From: Stomorhina lunata
Lineage: Eukaryota > Arthropoda > Insecta > Diptera > Rhiniidae
NCBI GenBank assembly: GCA_933228675.1
Contig: OW121741.1
Location: 37,353,952 to 37,417,951, forward strand
DNA: 64,000 nucleotides
Direction: 5' to 3'
Shown here: positions 34,541-45,645 of the stretch, one piece after another
Numbering within the stretch: position 1 is the stretch's first letter
Layout of the letters: each line of letters opens with the position of its first letter
Notes under the pieces: generated by a model
The model's database searches: none
What the model was told of the DNA's origin: nothing
The model's input: the letters and a program-made list of their open reading frames with translations, nothing else
Program-made: the position numbers and the translations under genes

Positions 34541-35228
34541 GACGATGTTAAACTTTTTAGAAAAATAAAAATATTGTGCAAAATTTAAAAAATTCCGAAT
34601 ATAACTAGCATCACTTCTTACAAGGTATGACATCAAAGCTAGTAACTAAGTGCTGATAATGTTTATGACAGAGGAAAGACGAAAGTATGCATGCTCATAC
34701 TTCCACATGTTTCTTTAATTAATGTTTTATAACTAAAGCAAGTTTTGACAGGGACGAGTATGTTCCAGACTATTTCGAAAAAAAAAGAAGTTTTTATAAA
34801 GCACTCGTCTAGCGTGCGTTATGTGACATTGAGATTTTTTGGTTTTACAACTAAATTTTAACAAATGTTTGTCTATATGAAGGCTATTAAAAAATAAGTA
34901 AAGGTTTACAATTTTCAAGGACAAAGCCTGTTAATAATTGGCAAAATCGTTAATAACTTTGGGATTGCAACCAAACAGTTTTCTTGTCATTTATAGTTTT
35001 ACGTTCATCAAAGCAACAAATTTGCTTTTATCTACTTAAAAATAACAACAGATATACCCCAAGATAAAAAAATCACTTTTGCAAATTTACCATACAAGGA
35101 CCACCTTCAAATTTTTATTGATCACGTAATAAAAATTATTTTAAAAAATTGTAAAATATTTAAATGTTGTCCAACGTTTTGAAAATGTAGTTTTGAGATT
35201 TGCTAAAATGTATTAATATGTTTGTTCC
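34541..35228. other. Spacer with no recognised gene
   Basis: AT-rich; nothing recognised. Confidence 0.45.
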
Positions 35229-35352
35229 TGTGCTTTAACGAAACAACCCAAAGTTACTCAAAAGTGTTCCCTTACAAAATTTTCAACACAAATTATTGTT
35301 TTTGAATAATTTGTGAAAACTGTTTTGGGTAGTTTCGTTAGAGTGCAAGAAC
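35229..35352. mobile_element. Foldback MITE with TTTAACGAAACAACCC ends
   Basis: The left end GTTCCTGTGCTTTAACGAAA and the reverse complement of the right end GTTCTTGCACTCTAACGAAA are inverted repeats; the middle (AAATTATT..AATAATTT) also folds. The same element, split by another MITE, is at 45646-45905. Confidence 0.8.
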
Positions 35353-35728
35353 TAACATAATATTGTTTATTATTTAGAAACTTTTGATACAAATTGAAAA
35401 AAATGTTTGCTTGAAAACTCAATATCTCTAAATGAGAAAACTTAAGTCTTTGAAATAGGTTTTATTATTAAGAACTCCTCAAAATAGAATATGTGAATGG
35501 GCCATAACGCAAAAGTTTGATTTTTGTGAAATAGAGTTTTTTTGAATATCTGAAATTAAAAAACATGATATTGGTAACACTTTTTTGATGGCATTACTGA
35601 ACATACTCTATGTTAGATACCCATTCGAACTAAACATACTCTTTGTTTACTTTTTTATAACAAATGTGCTAAAAGTCTAAACGAATTCTGATAAAATTTT
35701 TTGGAGCATTGTCAAAATTTTGACGAAA
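35353..35728 (+). promoter_or_regulatory. 5' flank of the coiled-coil gene
   Basis: AT-rich upstream sequence; no core element is certain. Confidence 0.3.
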
Positions 35729-36256
35729 ATGTCGTATTTATTAACAGAAATTGCCTTGGAAATGCTAGGCTACAAATTCTATGACATCTATGGAACGCAA
35801 GAAGAAATTAACAATTTTCAAAGAAATACCCACGCCGAGCAAGGTCCCAGCGAAACTAATACCAATCAGCCTAACTTAGCTCAAATATTGGGAATTAATA
35901 CGGATGGAGATAGAAATCGTAGGATAAATCAAAATAAGAAATTGTTTGAAGACGTAAATGCCAATTTACCGGAGTCGCTGACAAAATTAATGGACACAGA
36001 GTACAACAAGGTACGGCAGCAGGTCCTGCACAATAAACCAAACGTAGCAGACAATCAGAATGCTCAGATATTTGTACAGACTTACATTAATGCTGAGCAC
36101 GAGAAATTGCGCTTGGAACAGCAGAACTTGCGAAATTTTCGTAAAATTGTAGAACAAAATCTTTTGCAAATAAATCCAGCGTCATTTGAGAAATATTGCC
36201 AAACATTTAAACCAGCCCGCAAACAGCTAAAGAGATTAGATGTTAATAAAAAATAA
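35729..36256 (+). CDS. Unrecognised small coiled-coil protein
   Basis: ATG at 35729 opens a 175-codon frame (the frame could be extended 3 codons only by using TTG). It begins MSYLLTEIALEMLGYKFYDI, has a polar middle rich in Asn and Gln, and from about residue 75 on a heptad-like charged helix (SLTKLMDTEYNKVRQQVLH, AEHEKLRLEQQNLRNFRKIV), ending in a basic tail (KPARKQLKRLDVNKK). No signal peptide or membrane segment. A polyadenylation signal AATAAA is at 36286-36291, 30 nt after the stop, supporting a real single-exon gene. I do not recognise the family; small kinetochore, augmin or BLOC-type subunits have this look but nothing proves it. Confidence 0.72.
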   Translation: MSYLLTEIALEMLGYKFYDIYGTQEEINNFQRNTHAEQGPSETNTNQPNLAQILGINTDGDRNRRINQNKKLFEDVNANLPESLTKLMDTEYNKVRQQVLHNKPNVADNQNAQIFVQTYINAEHEKLRLEQQNLRNFRKIVEQNLLQINPASFEKYCQTFKPARKQLKRLDVNKK

Positions 36257-36299
36257 ATTTAAGATTATATTTAGTTTGTATTAGAAATAAACATTTAGT

Positions 36300-36539
36300 T
36301 ACATATAGTAACCTTCAGGTGAAAACCAAAAAATCGTAGTCATTATTTTTGATATTAAAATGCAATGCTTCCTAATCGAGGTAGCAGGTACCTATTTAAT
36401 ATAGGTACACAACTTTAGCTTAAGCAGTCTTAGTTTGCTTAATATGTTTAAGAAACACTTAAGACCTCGACATTGTGTTACTTCTAATTACTTTCTATTT
36501 TCCATAAAAGGTATTGCAAGGACTTATCAGGTATACTAA
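36300..36539. other. Short spacer
   Basis: No gene seen. Confidence 0.4.
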
Positions 36540-36935
36540 ATTACGGTCAGAACACTCACTAACGAGTCTACGGGTAAGGCCTGTTTTAACGGACTAGTCA
36601 GTAAATAAACACCAGAGGTCGTAATCCCTGATTGAATGGTCATACATAAATTGTTCAAAACAATTCGATCTTTACAGATACATATCTCTAAAATGGATTG
36701 CGGTACTGAGTCAGGTGTTTTCCTGATGGAACAAAACTTCAAGAAATCTTATAGACTTGGGAACGAGTTCAGAGTCTTCCAGGCGGAGATATTTACCATT
36801 TGGAAGGCCACAGAGCTTCAATCCCTAGTACCATAACTGAAAACAGGCTGCACTTAAGGCGCTACAAGAACAAAGTATCACCTCCAAACTTGTCAAAAAA
36901 ATGTAGATTGGCCCAATAGATATATTACTCAGTTA
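36540..36935 (+). mobile_element. I/LOA-type LINE RNase H fragment
   Basis: KMDCGTESGVFLMEQNFKKS, then YRLGNEFRVFQAEIFTIWKA and TELQS at about 36690-36825 are RNase H sequence of the same kind as 24365-24600; QAALKALQEQSITSKLVKKC follows. Partial and broken. Confidence 0.82.
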
Positions 36936-37935
36936 TATTTTTGCGAAAAATATTTTCCGTTAATTTAAATCATCATCACCCAGCAAACAAATTTTTTCCT
37001 ATCGTCATTTTTTTTTTCAAAACTAGTAAATTTTTATCATTAGTTGCTGTAAACCTAAATGCAGAGTTAAATCTGATTAACCAAATGTTGCCTCTTGGCT
37101 TTGTAATGACGTTTACCATGCCAAATGCATTGACTTAGCCCCCCGTACTGCTGACAACCTTAGAGAAGATAGACTTCGTTGGTGCTACAAAAAATGTCTG
37201 GTTTATGATGTAGAATTATTTTAATTTTTTAAAAATACATCTCATGGATTAAATGATATAATCAATGATCTTCATTCCCTTACTTAAAAGTTTCTAAAAT
37301 ATAAGGAGGTTTTTGATGAGACATCCTGTTCTCCCAAAAGAAAGAAACCTGAAATATCTGAAAGCTTGTCTTTCTCGTCCATTCTTCAATTGCCAATCCA
37401 GCAAAGCTCACAAAGTAATCAGCTAATATCACCATCTGTTCCATTACCACAAATACAACAGTCACCCTGTATATCCATCCAAAATCAGTCTCTAGTTGCA
37501 AAGTCGAATTTTCCTGCTTTTGCCTCTGGAACTGTAGATAATTTTTTACCTAATCCTTCGAATATTAATGCTGACGGTTTACAATTTACATAAACTTCAT
37601 CTGCTCCTCCAATACAATCTACCTTTTCATTCAATTCATCAGAATTAAATGAAAGGCATCTGCTCCTACATAAACCTTTTAAAATCCTCAACTTACTGTT
37701 ATGCCCCCAAGAAAATCTATCTTCATTTCTCGTTTTGCTTTTGACACAACCATTGATGATGTCAACAATTATATCAAATTTAAGTTGAACTTCGCTCCGG
37801 ATATTTTTAAAACAAAGTTTGAATATTCTTAAAAAAGGACAGTCACATCATTCAAATTAACAGTTCCACTTGACCTATTCAATAATATGATTGATCCCGA
37901 ATTTTGGCCGATAAATACGTTAACCTTCCTGTTAC
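36936..37935 (+). mobile_element. Jockey/CR1-type LINE ORF1 relic with a PHD-like finger
   Basis: Frameshifted pieces: CKAELNL..QMLPL, then YHAKCIDLAPRTADNLREDR with LRWCYKKC (PHD-type end), KKRKPEIS-like linker, and finally SIFISRFAFDTTIDDVNNYI, KFKLNFAPDIFKTKFEYS, LTVPLDLFNNMIDPEFWPIN. These match the PHD-containing first ORF seen in many dipteran jockey/CR1-like LINEs. The 75-residue ORF 37366-37593 is part of this relic. Confidence 0.75.
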
Positions 37936-38777
37936 AAATAATGCAATTTCAAAAAACTTAGTAAATCTTCTAATAATAATAATGAAATACCAAAATGTAT
38001 TTCAAATTGTTTTAATATGCTTGAAGGCCTATTTATCACTCAATTATCCGGATCATTGTATTGTTTATAAAAACAAACAATGCTGTATTTTTCTGGCACA
38101 TATTACCATTATAAAGTTTTTGCATGCAGTTTTTCTTCAAACATGATTTAAACTCCAACTTTCGTGTATTTCAAATTATTTTAATAGGCTTGAAGGTACT
38201 ATTGTTGGATATTAGTTTGAAAGATTGAACAAGTACCTTGAAAGTTGTTGCTGTAAATTTGTCATCAAACTTGATATGAATGTTAGTGATGAGCCGATTA
38301 AACATAATACAAAAGTCCAAATATTTCCAACCCTGTTAGCTGTCAAAACACAAACAAAGAAAAAATATTTTTACACAATTACTACACAAAAACTTGTATT
38401 TTCCTTGTTAAGAGACGAAAAAAGTGGTTTTTCATTTATCGCTAAACTTAAACAAGAGTAATTAAATTATTTTTGTGATTTAATAATTACACAACGTAAT
38501 TAATAATTTGCTGAAATTAGAGAAAAAGTTGTTAAATAACAAAATAAAATATTACAAAAAGAAAAAAACAAAAACTGCGCAGTTTGTGTGTGTGGCAGAT
38601 AGGAGGAGCAGAAGAAAAAAGAAGCACGAATTGAAAAAGAAACGAAAAAGTTGAAAATTTAACTACATAAAAGTCGAGGAGAAGAAAAAATATTACGTTT
38701 TAATAGATAATTTTTGTTGGTCTTTTTACACATATTTTTGGTTAATTGATTGTGATTATATTGGAAAGCAGCAAAAT
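37936..38777 (+). promoter_or_regulatory. Rab7 5' flank
   Basis: Contains an imperfect direct repeat (ATTTCAAATTRTTTTAATA at 38001 and 38167). The purine-rich stretch at 38560-38690 probably holds the Rab7 5'UTR. No core promoter assigned. Confidence 0.4.
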
Positions 38778-39404
38778 ATGGCTACACGTAAGAAGTCGCT
38801 GTTGAAAATCATCATTTTGGGGGACAGCAGTGTTGGTAAAACCTCCTTGATGAATCAATATGTAAGCAAAAGATTCTCAAATCAATATAAGGCCACCATA
38901 GGTGCTGACTTTTGCACGAAAGAAGTGGTGGTTGATGATCGTGTTGTCACATTGCAAATCTGGGATACTGCGGGCCAAGAGCGTTTCCAATCTTTGGGCG
39001 TTGCTTTCTATCGTGGGGCCGATTGTTGTGTCTTGGTCTATGACGTCACATCGCCTAACTCATTCAAGAATCTGGACTCATGGCGGGATGAATTTCTAAT
39101 ACAGGCCAGTCCCCGTGATCCCGAACATTTTCCGTTTGTTGTGCTGGGTAACAAGGTGGACATGGACAACAGGCAGGTGTCAACCAGACGTGCCCAACAG
39201 TGGTGTCAATCGAAAAATGATATACCCTATTTTGAGACCTCGGCTAAGGAGGGCATAAATGTGGAATTGGCTTTTCAGACAATCGCCAAGAATGCGTTGG
39301 CCCAAGAGGCCGAAGTTGAGTTGTACAATGAATTCCCCGATCAAATTCGCTTGAATGCCGATCGAAACAGTCGTCCCGGTAATGCCGATAACTGTCAATG
39401 CTAA
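38778..39404 (+). CDS. Rab7: Rab7 small GTPase
   Basis: A 208-residue uninterrupted frame that matches fly and human Rab7 throughout. GDSSVGKT P-loop at residues 15-22, switch I with T40 (KATIGADF), DTAGQE at 63-68, NKVD at 125-128, ETSAK near 155-159, and a C-terminal CQC (206-208) that is doubly geranylgeranylated in the family. All nucleotide-binding residues are intact. Rab7 controls late endosome and lysosome maturation and fusion, acting on the cytosolic face of late endosomes. The whole coding region is a single exon here. In D. melanogaster Rab7 is, from memory, on 3R, while RCC2 and slowmo are on 2L, so this copy is either translocated or a retrocopy; the ORF looks fully functional either way. 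Confidence 0.98.
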   Translation: MATRKKSLLKIIILGDSSVGKTSLMNQYVSKRFSNQYKATIGADFCTKEVVVDDRVVTLQIWDTAGQERFQSLGVAFYRGADCCVLVYDVTSPNSFKNLDSWRDEFLIQASPRDPEHFPFVVLGNKVDMDNRQVSTRRAQQWCQSKNDIPYFETSAKEGINVELAFQTIAKNALAQEAEVELYNEFPDQIRLNADRNSRPGNADNCQC

Positions 39405-40870
39405 TTTAAGCTCTTATCTTCTCTACATTTACGTACGACAAGTGTATTTAAAATGCTGGTTGCTGGCTGGTGGCTAAGAACCACCTATTTTTTTATTAAT
39501 AACAATATAATTTGTTTCCACATTATGCTGTCCGATAAATTTTAATTTTATTTTTTTTTATTTTCCTCCTAAAATATCTAAAATTCCTACTCATCCCTTT
39601 TTGTTTCTGTGACTAAATTATTTAAATATAAATTGTCTACATATATGAAATACTTAAAAGTTTAAATATCAAATGAATCTTAATTGTCAAATCATTTAAA
39701 TTTCCTCCCTCTGATTAAAAATCCATGTTTCCCTTACTCAAAAATTAACAAACTTTTACGAACAATTTGTTGTTAGTAAAAAAATTTAAGAAATTATTAT
39801 CATTTTTAATAATTTAAGAAATTATTTTAAAAATACCATAAAAAACATGTTTGTATGTTTATTAAATTAAATTTCGATTATAGTATATAAAATACGTATA
39901 AAGAAATAATCATAAATAAATAAATTTAACTAAATAAAATTCTTTAATAATAATTAAAACGAAACAAAAAAAAGTAAAATTTTAAACAAAAACCAATACA
40001 ACAACAAAATACAATGATGGTATGCTAAATATGAGATAAAATAAATAGTAATACAATATATTTAATAATAAAAATAATGAAAATAAACGAATAAATATTC
40101 AATAGGAAATCTACACTGTTTCCAATAGAAATTATTTTTACAACGAAACATTTTCCTACATAGAAGATTTTGTTCTAGTTCATGTGCAAAGAATTGGTAA
40201 CTTTTTAGACTATTTATTTGCCCATAGAAAATTTCGAATCTTAATTGCAAAATTTCTCTGATTTATGAAATATATTTTTTTTTAATATTTTTGATAGGTG
40301 AAAAGGAGAAAATTGGCTATTTAAGAAGACGCGTGTTTTTTACTTAAACAGGAAATTATCCTTTTAAATGATTATAGTGTTATTTAAATCTGATTTTATT
40401 TTGAGGAAAAATATCTGAAAATGTAACTTATTTGATTAGGTTCATTCCAAATCAATATAATAACAATGGTTAAACTCTCTGAAATTAGTATTTTTAATAA
40501 AATCATTAATTCAGCTCAAAAAACGGGAAGCTTTAAGCTTATTTTAGTTCTACAATACCCCAATATTGTTAAAATAGTGGGACGTCAAAGTGTTTGAGGT
40601 TTTTATTTAGGAAATCAGACAATCCAACAACAAAAGCGAGAGATGATATTTGAAAGAGATACCGTAAAATCAGCTGATGTTGGGAAAATTAAACAACAAT
40701 TTAGGGTAAAAACAAATTAAGTTACTATAAAACTGATTATTCGACATGCAAAGATAACAATCAATTCCATTCGATATGAATGACGGCGACTAATGAAAAA
40801 CGTACTTAAATGTTATGTAGACAATTCTCAGCAGTTTTGGATAAGTTTGGTATACCATCCACTTCGAAAA
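39405..40870. other. Rab7 3'UTR and spacer
   Basis: Several AATAAA-like signals (for example near 39933) follow the stop in AT-rich sequence. No further gene. Confidence 0.5.
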
Positions 40871-40923
40871 TGTGCTTTTTAGAACCTGTAGTGAGAATGG
40901 TCTGACTGCAGGTTCTAAAAAGC
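40871..40923. repeat. Short hairpin
   Basis: GCTTTTTAGAACCTGTAGT and ACTGCAGGTTCTAAAAAGC form a stem of about 19 bp with one mismatch and a short loop. Possibly a tiny MITE. Confidence 0.6.
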
Positions 40924-41261
40924 TTATTTTAGTCAAAATTATTTGTAAACTCTTTTGAAAAAAGACAATATAAGTTGTATCATTGATTATTTGGTATAAA
41001 TTCTTAGCACTGAACCTATTTGATGAGATGAAGGTTTTTTATAAAAGCCCTCAAAACATTCTTATCAGCCATGTCACAGAACTCATTTCCGTTCAGAAGT
41101 GCTTTGCTTCTATAGAAAAAGTAAAACGATTTTTTTTTCGAAATTAAACCAAATTCTTTGTTTAAAGTGGAATTGAATTTGTATGTTTTTCTATGTTTAT
41201 TCAATATTTAAATAGTTTCTTTAATTATTCAGTGTTTTTTGTTGAAACATAGAATGATAGA
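40924..41261. other. Spacer
   Basis: Nothing recognised. Confidence 0.4.
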
Positions 41262-41498
41262 CAGGTATGTGATGGAAATCGATCACTTTCAAATCGATCG
41301 AATTCAGATATATTTTTGAGATAATTGTTGGTTATTTCCAAAAAAAAAAAAAAAAATGAAAATTTGAGCTTTAATTCTTTTGACTGATATCTTTCATTTC
41401 ATTTGGTTAGAATATTTTAGGGAAATAACCGAAAATTATCTCAAAAATATATCTGAAATAGATCGATTTGAAAACGATCGATTTCCATCACATACCTG
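41262..41498. mobile_element. MITE with 78-bp inverted repeats
   Basis: The left end CAGGTATGTGATGGAAATCG and its inverted copy at the right end extend for about 78 bp with about 6 differences. The 237-bp element has an AT-rich unrelated middle. AGA lies on both sides, which may be a 3-bp target duplication, but this is weak. Confidence 0.9.
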
Positions 41499-42022
41499 AG
41501 AGTTACTGATTTCAATTGAAAAAATCGTATTTTTAATGATTTTAGACATCTAAAATTTTTGGGAATCTATAGAATCTAAAACCATTTCGATCGGAATTCA
41601 AGTACGGAATGGTTTAAATTCCGCACGGAATTTGTGTATATGACTTTAATCTAACCTATGGTCTAAAAAATTGCATTTGTTATAGAAACGGGTCATAAAT
41701 CTATAAAAATGTCACAAAAAAGATATTTATTAAATAGAAAATATCGAAAAATCTGAATAAAAAACGAAATTTTTTTCTTATAATTATGGTGTTCACAAGG
41801 TATTTTATCTAGTCATATTGTGATAAGTCCTTATTTGAAAAAAAAAAAACCCTAGAAGTTTTCTGTTTTGATTTTCGAATCGAAAGTGTTTTAAAATCAA
41901 ATAGATATACAACAATTTTTTTTTTCATAAAAATCATTTTTTTTTTGTTTCAAAGTCGAATCAAATATTTTAAAGCTTTTTTCAATTACGACTTATGACA
42001 TTACGACTAGATAAGAGGCCTT
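41499..42022. other. Spacer
   Basis: AT-rich, nothing recognised. Confidence 0.4.
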
Positions 42023-42082
42023 TTATAATTTTGCTCAGAACAATAATGTTATACCTACTTATTGTTCTGAGCAAAATTATAA
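42023..42082. repeat. Perfect 24-bp inverted repeat (hairpin)
   Basis: TTATAATTTTGCTCAGAACA plus four bases pairs exactly with its reverse complement at 42059-42082 across a 12-nt loop. Could be a small foldback element or a transcribed hairpin; no evidence decides. Confidence 0.75.
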
Positions 42083-43187
42083 ACAAGGTTATAAACAATT
42101 TAAACTTGAACTATAGTTTCTATTGTAAATGGTGTAGCTAAAAAAATAATTCAAAGCAAATAAAACAAACAAAGCCGTTAGCCTTAATAAAAGCTTTTCG
42201 TGCTATTTTTTGTTTTTATAAGTATATTTTTTAATTTTTAAATCATTTTACTATAAATAAGCACATACAAACAAACATACATATTAATTAATAAAATAAA
42301 AAGTAATTGTAATTAATATTCAAAACTTATCAAATAAAGTACATAAAAATAAATAAACAAATCAACGGAAAATCATTGATAATTGCAACTATTGTCCAAA
42401 TTAAATTATTTGTAAATAAGTATGTATTAAATTTGAAATGGTTTCCCCATTTTTAAATCATTTTCAGTTCCTTCCTTTTCACTTTTCATTTGGAGATTCG
42501 TATTCATGTGATTTATTTTATGACATTCATTGTATGCATTTGTTTTTGTTTGTTCATTATCATTGAGTCATTTGAGCTCTTTTCTCAGAGTGGTCACACT
42601 TCATTGTATTGTTTTTGTTGTAATACTAGTCAACTACATATATATATGAAAACAATATCCAAGTATGTGAGTAACAATTGTATCCAAAATTGCTCTTTTA
42701 TCTCATTGAATGATAAAGACTTGTTATTGTTTGTTTGTTTTTTTTCTGTTGTTATGTTATGACTGCATGCCATTTACTGACCGAGCTCCAAGTTGTCAGT
42801 TTTATGTTGCAAAAATATACTGTTATCATTCATTGGTTTACAATAAATGTTAAATGAGTCATAAGTAGATTGAATCTTAAACAAATAATCGAGAAAATGT
42901 GCAAAAATTTAATGCAAAAACAGAAGATAAAGAACTAAGGAAGATACCCTACACCACTGAGGTCAAACGTATGCCAATAGTCAACAAAGTAAAAATCGTT
43001 TTTTAACCTTTATATCAATAGATAAAAAATTATACCTACGTCAACACAAGCATACCCTGGTATGTTTATACATTTAATATGGAATTTATTATGTTAATAA
43101 GCTTTTTTCTGCGCTCATAATGTTTTGCAATTGAATTTTTACCCTGCAGGAAATGTCAATAGTGAATCAGTAGTGACTCACTATTGA
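42083..43187. other. Spacer with repeat traces
   Basis: GATACCCTACACCACTGAGG at about 42945 resembles the CTATAGTCGG family terminus. The 90-residue ORF at 42490-42762 has no recognised domain and is left out. Confidence 0.4.
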
Positions 43188-43489
43188 CCTGGGCCAAATT
43201 ACCGCATTCGATCGAAAACTCAGACTTCTAAGCGAATATTGTGAAGTATACTTTAAAGATGTTCAAAGTAACTTCGATGCAAAAAGTTTATTGAAATTTG
43301 GTATCCATTTAGATTCGTTTTTAAAAATATACCTATATTGTTCAATTAAAACTGTTTTACTATTATTCAAAAAATATAGTAAACTGTGCATCTTTTAAAT
43401 AATTTTGATTATTCTTAAAGTATGCTATACAAATGTTTTCAAAATATCTAACATCTCGATCGATATCGAATGCCGTAATTTGGCCCCTG
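43188..43489 (+). mobile_element. GGCC-end MITE, copy 2
   Basis: Intact copy of the element at 3157. Right end CGATCGATATCGAATGCCGT then AATTTGGCCCCTG is the inverted repeat of the left end seen best in copy 1. About 302 bp, non-coding. Confidence 0.88.
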
Positions 43490-44525
43490 GTCACCAGTAC
43501 TATTGATCTATTATACCCCTGCCAATATTATTTTCTGTAGACATTTAATACAGGCTTGTCATAGGAAATATACCAGTACACTAGAGAACTTTTGACTAGG
43601 TAGTACCCATGGCACCACTTGGAGACATTGGAACCAAAGATTTACTATTACATATTTAGATTTACAATTATTTTAATTTACACTTTTAAAAATTATTTTG
43701 TAACCTATGAATGATAAAATTAATGTACACAATATGAATTTTTTTAAATGTGATAAATGTCAAAAATAAATTTTTAATTTCAAATTGACCACAGCTGTAT
43801 CCGAGAACTTTTAAGCAATGAAATTTCTTCAATGTTAATATAGAATATTGTTATAGTTTGTCAAAATGTTTCCAACTTTTATTTTAATTTCTGGAAAACA
43901 TATTTTGAACGGAAACCTTATGGTTGTTGCCATAAGATCCAAAGAAAAAACACTCATGATCTTAGATCACAACTAACATAAAGGTGGACAAGCTTTTAGC
44001 AGAATATTCAACAAAGCGACGAACTAATAGATGTCCCTTTGCTTTAGTTTATAATATACTAGATATCCTTGTAGCATTTAGCATGTAGCCTTAGGAAATT
44101 CCAGCACAGCCTCAGCGAACAACTGCTGAATCCGAAATAGGAAACAGAGCCAAAAATAAACACAAAAATAAATGCTATAGAAGGCATATATGGAGAATAA
44201 TAGATACTGCAGATGGAAGCGTTTAAGAATGTAACAACATTGGTTGCATAAAAAGAAATGGCAGTTGCTTCATATACACAAAACGACAGCATATCAAGTG
44301 ATATGCTTATATTTGATTGAATTAGATTTATAATTATTTTTTTATTAAGAACTTGTACACTGATTTGAGCTACCGTAATCAATACTTTAAGTATTGATCC
44401 GGTTCGTCCTTTTACCAAGGAGAATGTCTGTCTACTTTTATATTAGTCAGGTTTGGCTTATCAAGTCTTGAATTTGTATGAGAAAAAACTATCAAGTTTA
44501 CAAAAATTTTGAAAATTTGTATGAA
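43490..44525. other. Spacer with an unexplained hydrophobic ORF
   Basis: On the minus strand 44418-44059 holds a 119-codon open frame rich in Phe, Ile, Ser with segments like FIFVFIFGSVSYFGFSSCSL. It has no recognised family and could be antisense to an old repeat. Confidence 0.35.
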
Positions 44526-45340
44526 ATTCATCATCATTGAGAAATATCTTTGGAAAATAGTAAGTTCTGCTGAAAGGTAACAGTATAATACAATAAAGGT
44601 ATTCACAATGGGTGATGTAGGGGATGTTGGATACCAAGCAACGGTTCTGATTAGTCTTAGCTTGGTAATCCTAGACTTATCTTTCATCTCAATTATGGAC
44701 ACTGGTATCACACGGGTAACTACATTAACACCCGTTAATGTAGTTATCTAACATGTGCCGTGAGTTCTCCCATAAAAAGATAAAAAAAATGGTATAGGAC
44801 GTAGGGCTATTAATCCTCGAAAAAAAAACTTTTGTATAAAATCCGGCGTTTATTTCAAAAAGTCACGAACTTGTAACGAAAAAAAAAATCGTATTGCTCT
44901 CATCTTTCAACAGGAAAATTTAAACATCTGTTCCTATATATGTAAATCCTGTTGGCAGGAGTTGCACAATTTCCATACATTTTATACGAATATAGAAAAA
45001 GCTCACTCAAATTTGAATACTTTAATAAAAACTGAAAATGTTGAAATTTCTGAAAAACATCAAGTGGAAACATTTTGTGATTTAAAAAGGATAAAACGAA
45101 AATTCTCTAACAAAAGACAGAAAAGCCAAGATAACAACTGTAAAAAGAGGCATAGAAAGAAAAGCTTCATGAGCTAATAGAGGAATCAATAGATGACCTA
45201 AATAAAGACGAAGCTGAAGTTAAATTGCCAGAAAAATACGTTTCAAAAACTTTGGAAACTTAATTATTTTATAAAAAATGAATTTATTTCCTAATGTTAA
45301 AAGTCTTTGTCTTTGTTTTATTTTTTAGCAGCTTGGAACC
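44526..45340 (+). pseudogene. Finger-less broken copy of the ZAD zinc-finger gene
   Basis: 44526-44559 matches the end of exon 1 (IEKYLWKI then GTAAGT) of the intact gene at 50667, and from 44914 it matches exon 2 (ENLNICSYICKSCWQELHNF). Two deletions follow: a short one after NVEIS, and one joining EAEVKL to the C-terminal PENYV.KTLET, which removes all ten fingers and both small introns (parent 53431-54620). A one-base deletion near 45160 also shifts the frame, and stops follow. The 3'UTR (GTCTTTGTTTTATTTT..CAGCAG) is shared too. It is a DNA-level duplicate, since intron sequence (GTAAGTTCTGMTGAAAGG) is kept. Confidence 0.92.
44590..44780 (-). mobile_element. LINE fragment in the pseudogene intron
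   Basis: The reverse complement (TGTCCATAATTGAGATGAAA, then GTTGCTTGGTATCCAACATC) matches 1125-1225, near the RTE-like relic. An inverted pair CGGGTAACTACATTAAC..GTTAATGTAGTTATCT lies at 44715-44750. Confidence 0.55.
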
Positions 45341-45645
45341 ATATCTCAGCTGTGTCAAAAACTCTCGTTTTCCGCGGTAAATGAGGTAATTTACTGGCAT
45401 CTTGTGATTAAATAGGCTCTCTGAGATTAAGCAGGTTGTATCTTCAAGTTACAAATAGTACGTCAAAATCCCACAGATAAATTAGATACTCCAATTTGAT
45501 TTTGGGCCGTAGAACACGGTGTCATACTCCTTTTTAAAAGATGAGGTCAAAATCAAGAAATATTGCAGTTTTAAATTTATATTGTCTCCCAAGCTATTTT
45601 GATTCTATTTATAAAAAAGACTTCGAAAACTTTATCAATATGTTT
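45341..45645. other. Spacer
   Basis: Nothing recognised. Confidence 0.4.

Noticed and set aside
38902..39398. ORFs on both strands within Rab7
   Set aside because: Alternative frames of a well-conserved GTPase gene.
42490..42762. 90-codon ORF with membrane-like segments
   Set aside because: No family match, low-complexity T-rich DNA, no transcript signals.
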